A stretch of DNA of 11,905 nt from an uncultured Clostridia bacterium (lineage in GTDB: Bacteria > Bacillota > Clostridia > Christensenellales > Aristaeellaceae), in contig CALVTV010000142.1 in assembly GCA_944363005.1 (NCBI GenBank), positions 1 to 11,905 of the forward strand, in the 5' to 3' direction. Positions 1-6,429 of the stretch are shown here, piece by piece (within the stretch, counting starts at the first letter, position 1; each line of letters starts with the position of its first letter). Under the pieces are notes generated by a model. The model was not told where the DNA came from. It made no database searches and saw nothing but the letters and a program-made list of their open reading frames with translations. The translations under genes were made by a program, and so were the position numbers.

Positions 1-59
1 AAGAGATTTGACATTCAGCGCGGCTTCCCCGGGAGCGCGCATACAGGAGGTATCCGCAC

Positions 60-1148
60 ATGGACAACGCCATTCTTTCCATTCGCGACGTGCGCGTCGT
101 CTTTGAGGACGGCTTTACCGCGCTGGGCGGCGTGAGCATCGACATCGGCCAAAACGAGTTCGTAACGCTCCTTGGCCCTTCCGGCTGCGGCAAGACGACG
201 CTTTTGCGCTGCATCGGCGGCTTTGAGCGCCCCACCGGCGGAGAAATTCTCTACAAGGGGCAAAACATCATCCCGCTGCCGCCGTACAAGCGCGCGATCA
301 ACACGGTTTTCCAGCGCTATGCGCTCTTTCCGCACCTGAACGTTGCGCAGAACGTCTCCTTCGGTCCGGACTTGCGCGGCGAGGACAAGAAAAAGACCGC
401 CCAGGAGGTCAGCCGGATGCTCGAGCTGGTCGGCCTGGCCGGGTTTGAGAAGCGGCGGATTGCCAGCCTCTCCGGCGGCCAGCAGCAGCGCGTGGCCATC
501 GCGCGCGCGCTCATCAACCGGCCGGACGTGCTGCTTCTGGATGAGCCGCTGGGCGCGCTCGACCTCAAGCTGCGCCGCGAGATGCAGCTGGAGCTCAAGC
601 GGATTCAGCGCGAGAGCGGCATCACCTTCATCTTCGTGACGCACGATCAGGAAGAGGCGCTCACCATGAGCGACCGCATCGCGGTCATGCGCGCGGGGCA
701 CATCCTGCAACTGGGCACCCCGGAGGACATCTACAACGAGCCGCAGAACGCGTTCGTCGCGGATTTCATCGGCGACAGCGACATCCTGCCGGGCGTGATG
801 GTGCGCGACCGGCTGGTGCGCCTGCTGGGCTGCGACTTCCCGTGTGTGGACAGCGGTTTCGGGGAAAACGCGGAGGTGGACGTCGTGTTGCGGCCGGAGG
901 ACGTGAAGCTCAAGCCCATCGACGATCCGGTGCAGGGCGTGCCGGAGGGCGTCGTCGAGTCGCTGCTGTTCAAGGGCGTGCACTATGAGATGAAGGTGCG
1001 CGCGGGCGAGAACGTGCTGCTGGTGCATTCCACGCATGCGCGGCCCGTCGGCACGCGCGTCAAACTGACCGTCGCGCCCGAGGACATTCAGGTCATGCGC
1101 AAGAGCGACTGTTCGCCGGACGTGCTCAAAAAGCACGCGCAGCGGTAA
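60..1148 (+). CDS. potA: Spermidine/putrescine ABC transporter ATP-binding protein PotA
   Basis: ATPase that powers polyamine import at the cytoplasmic face of the membrane. The 362-residue product has every ABC signature: Walker A GPSGCGKTT (39-47), Q-loop Gln85 in VFQRYALFPH, the LSGGQQQR signature (137-144), Walker B VLLLDEP (157-163) and the H-loop His195 (VTHDQEEA). A TOBE-like C-terminal region (about 240-345, including VVLRPEDVKL) is typical of the PotA/MalK/CysA-type importers. Length fits PotA (about 360-380). The ATG follows AGGAGG at 45-50 with a 9-nt gap. It is the first of four genes in potABCD order, with only 12 nt to potB, so identification rests on both sequence and context. 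A TTGACA-like string at 8-13 has no matching -10, so the operon promoter probably lies upstream of the window. Very confident on family, confident on polyamine specificity. Confidence 0.96.
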   Translation: MDNAILSIRDVRVVFEDGFTALGGVSIDIGQNEFVTLLGPSGCGKTTLLRCIGGFERPTGGEILYKGQNIIPLPPYKRAINTVFQRYALFPHLNVAQNVSFGPDLRGEDKKKTAQEVSRMLELVGLAGFEKRRIASLSGGQQQRVAIARALINRPDVLLLDEPLGALDLKLRREMQLELKRIQRESGITFIFVTHDQEEALTMSDRIAVMRAGHILQLGTPEDIYNEPQNAFVADFIGDSDILPGVMVRDRLVRLLGCDFPCVDSGFGENAEVDVVLRPEDVKLKPIDDPVQGVPEGVVESLLFKGVHYEMKVRAGENVLLVHSTHARPVGTRVKLTVAPEDIQVMRKSDCSPDVLKKHAQR

Positions 1149-1160
1149 GGAGGCCCCGTC

Positions 1161-2126
1161 ATGAGAAAAAACCGGGCACTGGCCGTGCCGTTTGCCCTCT
1201 GGGCGTTCATATTCATCGTCGTGCCGCTGCTGATGATCGGCTGGTACGGCATCACGGTCGAAGAATCCATTCCCTATACCGAGGTCACGATGGAGGACGG
1301 AAGCACCGCCTTTGAGCTGGAGGACGGCACCATCACCCTCGAGCGGCCGCAGAAGCAGACGGTCGTTTCGCTGAGCAATTTCAAGCGGATGATCGAGCCG
1401 ACGTACCTCAAGCTGCTGCTGCGCTCGCTCAAGATCGCGGTCATCACCACGCTCATCTGCCTTGTGCTGGGTTATCCGGTGGCGCTGATCCTCAGCGGGC
1501 GGGATTTCAAGCGGCCGGCCCTGTGGCTAATGCTGCTGATTCTGCCGATGTGGATGAACTTCCTGCTGCGCACGTACTCGTGGATGTCGATCCTGGAAAA
1601 CTCCGGCATCCTCAACAGCTGGATCACCGCGCTGCGCGAGCAGTTCCCCGCGTTTGACGCCTGGCTTACGAACATGGGCGTCGGCCGCAAGATCATCTTC
1701 CTGTATAACGAAAACGCGGTCATCCTGGGCATGGTTTACAACTACCTGAGCTTCATGATTATGCCGATTTACACCGTCATCGAGAAGATCGACGGCAGTC
1801 TGCTGGAGGCGGCCGCCGATCTGGGCGCAAGCCCCACCAAGAGCTTTCTGCGCGTGACGCTGCCGTATTCAATCCCCGGCGTGCTGGAAGGCGTCACGAT
1901 GGTGTTCGTGCCGGCGGTGACGACGTTCGTCATCAGCCAGTTGATGGGCGGCGGCAAGGTGCCGCTCATTGGCGACATCATCCAGAACCAGTTCGGCAAG
2001 TCGAGCGACTGGCACTTCGGCTCCGCGCTCTCGCTGCTGGTGATGGTCGTGGTGCTCGCGTTCATGGGCGCGCTCAACCGCATTGACCGCGAGGAAGAAC
2101 CGCAGAAGGAGGTGCGCATCCTCTGA
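1161..2126 (+). CDS. potB: Spermidine/putrescine ABC transporter permease PotB
   Basis: First inner-membrane permease subunit of the polyamine importer. The 321-residue protein begins with a membrane segment (about 8-28) and has further hydrophobic helices near 88-112, 120-140, 185-207, 238-260 and 286-304. The EAA loop that docks on PotA is clear at 216-235 (EAAADLGASP...RVTLP). The ATG follows AAGGAGG with a short spacer, 12 nt after potA. Between the first and second helices is an external loop of about 50 residues, rich in acidic residues (about 32-80), which appears longer than the loop I recall for enterobacterial PotB. The TGA stop shares its A with the potC start (TGATG), so translation is likely coupled. 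High confidence. Confidence 0.95.
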   Translation: MRKNRALAVPFALWAFIFIVVPLLMIGWYGITVEESIPYTEVTMEDGSTAFELEDGTITLERPQKQTVVSLSNFKRMIEPTYLKLLLRSLKIAVITTLICLVLGYPVALILSGRDFKRPALWLMLLILPMWMNFLLRTYSWMSILENSGILNSWITALREQFPAFDAWLTNMGVGRKIIFLYNENAVILGMVYNYLSFMIMPIYTVIEKIDGSLLEAAADLGASPTKSFLRVTLPYSIPGVLEGVTMVFVPAVTTFVISQLMGGGKVPLIGDIIQNQFGKSSDWHFGSALSLLVMVVVLAFMGALNRIDREEEPQKEVRIL

Positions 2127-2932
2127 TGAAAAAACTGCGCAAGGTCTATATCGGCCTGATTCTCGTATTCCTGTATGCGCCCATTGCGCTGCTGATCCTC
2201 TATTCCTTCAACGACAGCAAGTCCCGCGCGGCCTGGGGCGGATTCACGCTGCGCTGGTATCAGGAGTTGCTGGCGGACGAGACGATCCTCTCCGCGCTGG
2301 GCACAACGCTCTCCATCGGCCTGCTCGCCGCCGTGATTTCCACGCTGCTGGGCACGGTCGGCGCGATTGCGCTCTATCAGATGAAGCGCGGGCCGCGCCA
2401 CGCGATGCTCTCCGTGGTCAATCTGCCGATGCTCAATTCCGAGGTCGTCACCGGCGTGTCGCTGATGCTGCTGTTTGCGGCGGCGGGCGTGCAGACGGGC
2501 TATATGACGCTGCTGCTGGCGCATGTGGCGTTCTGCGTGCCGTATGTGGTGCTCAGCGTGCTGCCCCGGCTTCGCCAGCTTGACCCGCATCTGGCGGAGG
2601 CCGCGCAGGATCTGGGCGCGACGCCGCTTCAGGGCTTCTGGCGGGTGATCCTGCCGGACATCATGCCGGGCGTGTTTTCCGGGTTCATCATGGCGCTCAC
2701 GATGTCCATCGACGACTTCGTGGTCAGCTTCTTTACAACCGGTTCCGGCGTCAGCAACCTGTCCATCACGATTTACACCATGGCCAAGCGCGGCATTTCC
2801 CCGAAGATCAACGCGCTTTCCACGATCATCTTCGCCTGCGTGTTCATCCTGCTCATCGGCATCAATCTGCAGGACTTGAGGAAGGATGGCCGCAGCAAGA
2901 AAAAGGTGGAGCAGGTGCGGATTCCGTATTAA
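2126..2932 (+). CDS. potC: Spermidine/putrescine ABC transporter permease PotC
   Basis: Second permease subunit, pairing with PotB in the membrane to form the translocation pore. The 268-residue protein has about six hydrophobic segments (8-27, 58-84, 108-124, 126-147, 180-198, 230-250) and the EAA motif at 158-177 (EAAQDLGATP...RVILP). SIDDFVVSFFTTG, just after the EAA loop, is a hallmark of PotC-type permeases. Length is standard for PotC. The start overlaps the potB stop by one base, and an AGGAGG at 2107-2112 inside the potB 3' end serves it. The C-terminal tail is strongly basic (RKDGRSKKK), consistent with a cytoplasmic end. potD follows after 72 nt. Confidence 0.95.
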   Translation: MKKLRKVYIGLILVFLYAPIALLILYSFNDSKSRAAWGGFTLRWYQELLADETILSALGTTLSIGLLAAVISTLLGTVGAIALYQMKRGPRHAMLSVVNLPMLNSEVVTGVSLMLLFAAAGVQTGYMTLLLAHVAFCVPYVVLSVLPRLRQLDPHLAEAAQDLGATPLQGFWRVILPDIMPGVFSGFIMALTMSIDDFVVSFFTTGSGVSNLSITIYTMAKRGISPKINALSTIIFACVFILLIGINLQDLRKDGRSKKKVEQVRIPY

Positions 2933-2968
2933 ACCGCGTGAAGCCGCCGGTGCTTTCCCAGCAACCCC

Positions 2969-2989
2969 ATGGACAATTCATCCATTTTT
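2969..2989 (+). other. Weak hairpin plus T-run between potC and potD
   Basis: ATGGA (2969-2973) can pair with TCCAT (2981-2985) around a 7-nt loop and is followed directly by TTTT. The stem is short and AT-rich, so it is at most a leaky terminator or an RNA end that sets the PotD:PotBC ratio. Low confidence as a functional element. Confidence 0.25.
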
Positions 2990-3004
2990 CAGGAGGTACG
3001 AACC

Positions 3005-4039
3005 ATGAAAAAGACGATCCTTGCCCTGGCAGTGCTCGCCCTGCTGTGCTGCCCGCTGCTGGCCCTGGCCAATGAGACGATCTACGTCTACAACTGGGGC
3101 GACTACATCGACGAAGCCGTGCTCGACATGTTCACCGAGGAGACCGGTATCGAGGTGGTCTACAGCATGTACGAGACGAACGAGGACATGTATGCCCGCA
3201 TCGCGAACGGCGGCGAGAGCTACGACGTGATCTTCCCCAGCGATTACATGATCGAGCGCATGATTCAGGAGAACCTGCTGCAGAAGATCAACTGGGAGAA
3301 CATTCCCAACGTGGCGAACATCGATCCGCGCTTCACGCACGAGAGCTATGACCCGAACTTCGAGTACTCCGTGCCGTATACCTGGGGCACGATGGGCATT
3401 CTCTACAACACGGAAACCGTGGAAGAGGCGCCCACCAGCTGGCAGGTGCTCATGGACGACACCTACATGATGGATATGCTGATGCTCAATTCCCCGCGCG
3501 ATACGCTGGCGATTGCGCTGGTGATGTGCGGCCACGACCTCAACTCCGTCGATCCGGCGGAGCTTCAGGACGCCAAGAACCTGCTCATCGAGCAGAAGCC
3601 GCTGGTGCTGGCCTATGTCGTGGACGAGGTTAAGGACAAGATGATCGGCGGTGAGGCGAGCGTTGCGATGGTTTGGAGCGGCGACGCGACCTACTGCATG
3701 AGCGAAAACGACGCGCTCGATTACGTCGTGCCGGAGGAAGGCAGCAACATCTTCTACGATTCCATCTGCATTCCGGCGAACGCGCGCAACGTCTCCGGCG
3801 CGGAGAAGTTCATCGACTTCCTCTGCCGCGCGGACATCGCGGCGATGAACTACGAGTACGTGGGCTATGCGATTCCGAACACGGCGGCCATCGAGCTGCT
3901 GGGCGCGGAGGAGTACAATGCTTCCCCGGTCAACAATCCGCCGCAGGAGGTGCTCGACAAGTGCGAGGTGTTCAAGTATCTGGGCGATGACACCAAGCTC
4001 TATGACCAGATCTGGACGGAGATCATTTCCGAATTCTGA
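3005..4039 (+). CDS. potD: Spermidine/putrescine-binding protein PotD
   Basis: Extracytoplasmic solute-binding protein that captures polyamines for PotABC. I chose the ATG at 3005 (344 residues), because AGGAGG at 2991-2996 is 8 nt upstream and the product begins with a classic signal peptide: MKKT, a hydrophobic core, then ALA|NE with likely cleavage after residue 22. The in-frame ATG at 2969 would add 12 polar residues before the signal and has no RBS. PotD-family landmarks follow: YVYNWGDYID (27-36), YETNEDMYARI (56-66), YDVIFPSDYM (73-82), PYTWGTMGILYNT (124-136), VWSGDA (223-228) and YDSICIP (251-257), where the Asp matches the amine-binding Asp of the family. The signal has Cys15-Cys16 but no proper lipobox, which is odd for a Gram-positive binding protein. 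High confidence. Confidence 0.95.
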   Translation: MKKTILALAVLALLCCPLLALANETIYVYNWGDYIDEAVLDMFTEETGIEVVYSMYETNEDMYARIANGGESYDVIFPSDYMIERMIQENLLQKINWENIPNVANIDPRFTHESYDPNFEYSVPYTWGTMGILYNTETVEEAPTSWQVLMDDTYMMDMLMLNSPRDTLAIALVMCGHDLNSVDPAELQDAKNLLIEQKPLVLAYVVDEVKDKMIGGEASVAMVWSGDATYCMSENDALDYVVPEEGSNIFYDSICIPANARNVSGAEKFIDFLCRADIAAMNYEYVGYAIPNTAAIELLGAEEYNASPVNNPPQEVLDKCEVFKYLGDDTKLYDQIWTEIISEF

Positions 4040-4047
4040 TGAAGAAA

Positions 4048-4086
4048 AAAGGCAGGCGATGGCCGTAAGGGCTGTCGCCTGCCTTT
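4048..4086. terminator. Bidirectional terminator between potD and the convergent SDR gene
   Basis: AAAGGCAGGCGA pairs perfectly with TCGCCTGCCTTT, and the helix extends inward with G-U pairs for about 17 bp around a GTAAG loop. It starts 8 nt after the potD stop. Read on the minus strand, the helix is followed by TTTTTTCTTC, so the T-run is better for the SDR gene than for potD; it probably ends both transcripts. Confidence 0.85.
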
Positions 4087-4129
4087 GTGGTATGATAAGG
4101 CATCGGATAAGCGCGGCGGTTTGATGGGG

Positions 4130-4864
4130 TTAGAGGTAGCCGCCGTCCACGCCCAGCACCTGGCCGGTGATGAACGCGGCCTCGGGCGAGAGCAGAAAGG
4201 CCACGGCCTGCGCGACGTCCTGCGGCGTGCCCAGACGCCCGAGCGGGGTTTCTTCGGCGAGCATGGCTTTGGTTTGCGCGCTGTGCTCGTCCATCATGCG
4301 CGTATCGATGACGCCCGGGGCCACGCAATTCACGCGCACGCCGCTGGGCCCCAGCTCTTTGGCCAGCGCCCGGCTGAACCCAATGAGCGCCGCCTTGCTG
4401 GCGGAGTACGCCACCTCACAGGATGCGCCGACGCGGCCCCACATGCTGGAAATCGTCACGATTGCGCCGGTTTGCCGGCTGACCATGCCGGGCGCGAGCG
4501 CGCGGCAGAGGTAGAACGCGGAGGAGAGGTTGGTGTTCAGCACGGCATGCCACTGCGCGTCGCTCATGTCGCACAGAAGGCCCGTATGCGAAACTCCGGC
4601 GCACAGCACCAGCGCATCGACGTGATGGTAGACGCGCAACAGGGCTTTGCACATCGAGACGGCGGAAGCGCTGTCCGAGAGGTCAGCATACACGGCGTGG
4701 ACGTCACAACCCTCGGCGCACAAGCGCGAGGTCAGCGCTTCCACGGCGGCGCGTCCCTGATGGGCGTGCGCGAGGACGGTATAGCCCTGACGGGCGAGAA
4801 TTTCTGCGCAGGCGGAACCGATTCCGCCCGATGCGCCGGTGACCAGCGCGATTTTTCGGCTCAT
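4130..4864 (-). CDS. SDR-family oxidoreductase, FabG/YmfI-like (candidate EF-P 5-aminopentanone reductase)
   Basis: NAD(P)H-dependent short-chain dehydrogenase of the classical type, 244 residues. Visible motifs are the Rossmann TGASGGIG (9-16), Asp61 in ADLSD, the catalytic tetrad Asn112, Ser139/140, Tyr153 and Lys157 (YSASK), and a C-terminal FITGQVLGVDGGY typical of FabG-like enzymes. The usual NNAG motif reads LCAG (87-90). The stretch SSMWGRVGASCEVAYS (139-154) resembles, from memory, the YmfI branch, which reduces the 5-aminopentanone group on elongation factor P; plain 3-oxoacyl-ACP reductase is the alternative. No fatty-acid genes adjoin it, which weakens a FabG role. The ATG at 4864 is preceded by AAAGGAG; an upstream in-frame ATG at 4888 lacks an RBS. 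Family certain, substrate inferred. Confidence 0.88.
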   Translation of the reverse strand: MSRKIALVTGASGGIGSACAEILARQGYTVLAHAHQGRAAVEALTSRLCAEGCDVHAVYADLSDSASAVSMCKALLRVYHHVDALVLCAGVSHTGLLCDMSDAQWHAVLNTNLSSAFYLCRALAPGMVSRQTGAIVTISSMWGRVGASCEVAYSASKAALIGFSRALAKELGPSGVRVNCVAPGVIDTRMMDEHSAQTKAMLAEETPLGRLGTPQDVAQAVAFLLSPEAAFITGQVLGVDGGYL

Positions 4865-4878
4865 GAGGCTCCTTTCGC

Positions 4879-4907
4879 TTGACGGCACAACGGCCGGCAG
4901 CTATCAT
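4879..4907 (+). promoter_or_regulatory. Sigma70-type promoter for the ArsC/Spx-like gene
   Basis: TTGACG (4879-4884), a 17-bp spacer and TATCAT (4902-4907) match the vegetative consensus at 5/6 and 5/6. The start site would fall near 4914, giving a leader of about 32 nt that carries the GGAGG at 4933-4937. Confidence 0.7.
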
Positions 4908-4945
4908 GAAACATGGAATTTCTTCACGCTATGGAGGTTTGAGAT

Positions 4946-5296
4946 ATGGCATTGCAGATTTACGCGGGAAAGGGATTTGATACCCAGAAGGCCGAGCGCT
5001 TTTTCAAGGAGAGGCGGATCGCCTATCAGCGCGTGGACGTGCTCAAGTACGGCATTGGCAAGCGGGAACTGGAGAGCGTCGCGGCGGCGGTGGGCCTTAC
5101 TGAACTGTGCGACCGGGAGAGCAAGGCGTTCCGGGAGAGCGTATTGGCCTACACGCAGAACCGGGAAACCATCCTCGAGGGGCTGCTCGAAAAGCCGCAG
5201 CTTTTGAAATTGCCGCTTGTGCGCTGTGGGCGATTGGCGACGGTGGGGTATTGCCCGGAGACCTGGACGGCCTGGATCGAACAGAAGCGGATTTGA
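4946..5296 (+). CDS. ArsC/Spx-family thioredoxin-fold protein lacking the catalytic cysteine
   Basis: Small 116-residue protein of the ArsC/Spx/YffB family. The fold is recognisable from IYAGKGFDTQKAERFFKERR (5-24), the helical middle and the C-terminal LLEKPQLLKLPLVRCGRLATVGY (80-102), which corresponds to the family's LL..P.LI.RPIV..G....G. The active-site Cys that normally precedes the FDT/STC segment is Gly10, and the conserved Arg of the RP motif is Leu89, giving LP. Cys55, Cys94 and Cys103 lie elsewhere. Arsenate reduction by the standard mechanism is therefore unlikely. A Spx-like binding role is possible, but no CxxC switch is present either. GGAGG at 4933-4937 lies 8 nt before the ATG. 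It has its own promoter and no operon partner. Family call confident, function unknown. Confidence 0.85.
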   Translation: MALQIYAGKGFDTQKAERFFKERRIAYQRVDVLKYGIGKRELESVAAAVGLTELCDRESKAFRESVLAYTQNRETILEGLLEKPQLLKLPLVRCGRLATVGYCPETWTAWIEQKRI

Positions 5297-5482
5297 CGTA
5301 CGCTCGACCTCTTCTTTGAACAGGCGCGAAGCGAAGAAGGGAGTCTGAGGGACTGGCCCGGGGATCTCGCATCATCGCGCCGCTTGCGGCGCTCCTTACG
5401 ATTCCCGACGCTCCGCCCCGCAGTTTCGCCCACTGGGCGCGCTGCGCCAACCGATTGAAACGGGTTATACAATGCGCTGCAT
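5297..5482. repeat. GC-rich non-coding block with hairpins; possible dispersed repeat
   Basis: This 186-nt gap lies between two convergent genes and holds no convincing gene. It carries GGGAGTCTGAGGGACTGGCCC-type inverted symmetry (about 5339-5359), a perfect GCGCCGC-TT-GCGGCGC palindrome (5377-5392) and GCCCACTGGGC (about 5428-5438). No T-run follows, so it is not a normal terminator. The density of palindromes suggests a REP-like or other dispersed intergenic element. No second copy exists in the window, so this is a guess. Confidence 0.3.
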
Positions 5483-6376
5483 TCAGCCGTTGCGCAACAG
5501 GAACGCCCAGTCCTCCGGAAAACCGCAAAGTCCGAGATCCGCTTCGGGGAATTCGTCCGCAAGCCGCGCGATGCCGTCGATCATCTTGGTGTAAACGGGG
5601 TGGTAACCGGCGACAGTGCGCAGCATGAGCACCGTCGGGAATGCGCGGTCGCTTTCATAAGCGGCGTATTGCGGCGGCAAAAGCGGCTGATCGTCGATCG
5701 TCTGGTTGTAGAGCCGGTTGTAGTGCGCGCAGATGTTGCGCAATTCCACGGCGGCATGGATGAGCGCGGCGAGCATGTCGGGCTCCATGTCGTACTCGCC
5801 GCTGACGGCCCATTGGTCCTCGTCGGTCATCATGTCAAAGAGCTGGGCGAGCATGCCGAAGGAAAACAGCTCCACGGCGACCCAGATCGGGAAGTGGCCG
5901 CCGTACTTCGTCTTGTGATGGCGAACGAAGGGCAGGGCGTCCTGACGGCGCACCTCGATTTTGAATTTGTTGATCAGGCTCTTGTGGATGCCCTGGGACT
6001 GGTTGTCCTGGCGGAAGTTCTCGGCGTTGGTGTAGCCGGTGGAGCCGTGCGCCATGGCCAGACGGTAGGAGAGCTTGGCGCGCAGCTGCACCTCGAAGAA
6101 TTCGAGCACGGGCAACAGCGCATGGCGCAGCCCCATGTCAAAGCGGTAGAGCGCATAGAGCGTATCCAGCGAAACGCCGTCCACAAAGAGTTCCGGGTTC
6201 TGTGGCTGGCGCAGATGCTTGCCGTAGGTCGTCAGGCGGTAGTAGTTGACCGTTGAGAGAATGCGGCGCGCATGCGCGACGTCCCCGATGTCGAGGTTGT
6301 GCATCTCCAGCAGGCGGCGCGCCTGCTCCTCATAGCTGCGCGCGGGCTTGACGGGCGCGTAGTGTTTTTTGCTCAT
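5483..6376 (-). CDS. Abi family protein (Abi_2, AbiD/AbiF-like, HEPN motif)
   Basis: A 297-residue protein of the Abi_2 family, linked in lactococci to abortive phage infection through AbiD/AbiF. The family marks are both present: the N-terminal NYYRLTTY (44-51) and the C-terminal ELRNICAHYNRLYN (211-224). RNICAH (213-218) is the R-x4-H motif of HEPN nucleases. The central HFPIWVAVELFSFG (161-174) and LEFFEVQLRAKLSYR (91-105) also fit. The protein is full length and intact. GGAGGG lies 4 nt before the ATG at 6376. Upstream, on the same strand, is telA, whose terminator sits inside the 53-nt gap; no clear promoter is visible, so expression may depend on read-through. Likely an RNA-targeting defence or stress protein; the substrate is not deducible. 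No antitoxin partner is seen. Confidence 0.9.
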   Translation of the reverse strand: MSKKHYAPVKPARSYEEQARRLLEMHNLDIGDVAHARRILSTVNYYRLTTYGKHLRQPQNPELFVDGVSLDTLYALYRFDMGLRHALLPVLEFFEVQLRAKLSYRLAMAHGSTGYTNAENFRQDNQSQGIHKSLINKFKIEVRRQDALPFVRHHKTKYGGHFPIWVAVELFSFGMLAQLFDMMTDEDQWAVSGEYDMEPDMLAALIHAAVELRNICAHYNRLYNQTIDDQPLLPPQYAAYESDRAFPTVLMLRTVAGYHPVYTKMIDGIARLADEFPEADLGLCGFPEDWAFLLRNG

Positions 6377-6393
6377 GAAACCCTCCGGTTGAG

Positions 6394-6422
6394 AAAAACG
6401 GCTTCCCGCTCAGGGGAAGCCG
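6394..6422 (-). terminator. Intrinsic terminator of telA
   Basis: On the minus strand CGGCTTCCC pairs with GGGAAGCCG (9 bp, plus-strand arms 6414-6422 and 6399-6407) around a 6-nt loop, and TTTTT follows at 6398-6394. It starts 7 nt after the telA stop and ends 17 nt before the start codon of the Abi gene. Confidence 0.88.
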
Positions 6423-6429
6423 AAGGATA

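Noticed and set aside
1..59. Partial upstream gene ending at TGA 9-11, or a promoter from TTGACA at 8-13
   Set aside because: Too little sequence to assign an upstream gene (an XRE-cupin regulator is common there), and no -10 lies at the right distance from TTGACA.
15..1136. Long open frame antisense to potA
   Set aside because: It mirrors the GC-rich codon pattern of potA, has no RBS and no recognisable family motif; potA is certain on the other strand.
5377..5392. Terminator for the ArsC/Spx-like gene
   Set aside because: The GCGCCGC palindrome lacks a T-run on either strand and is about 80 nt beyond the stop.
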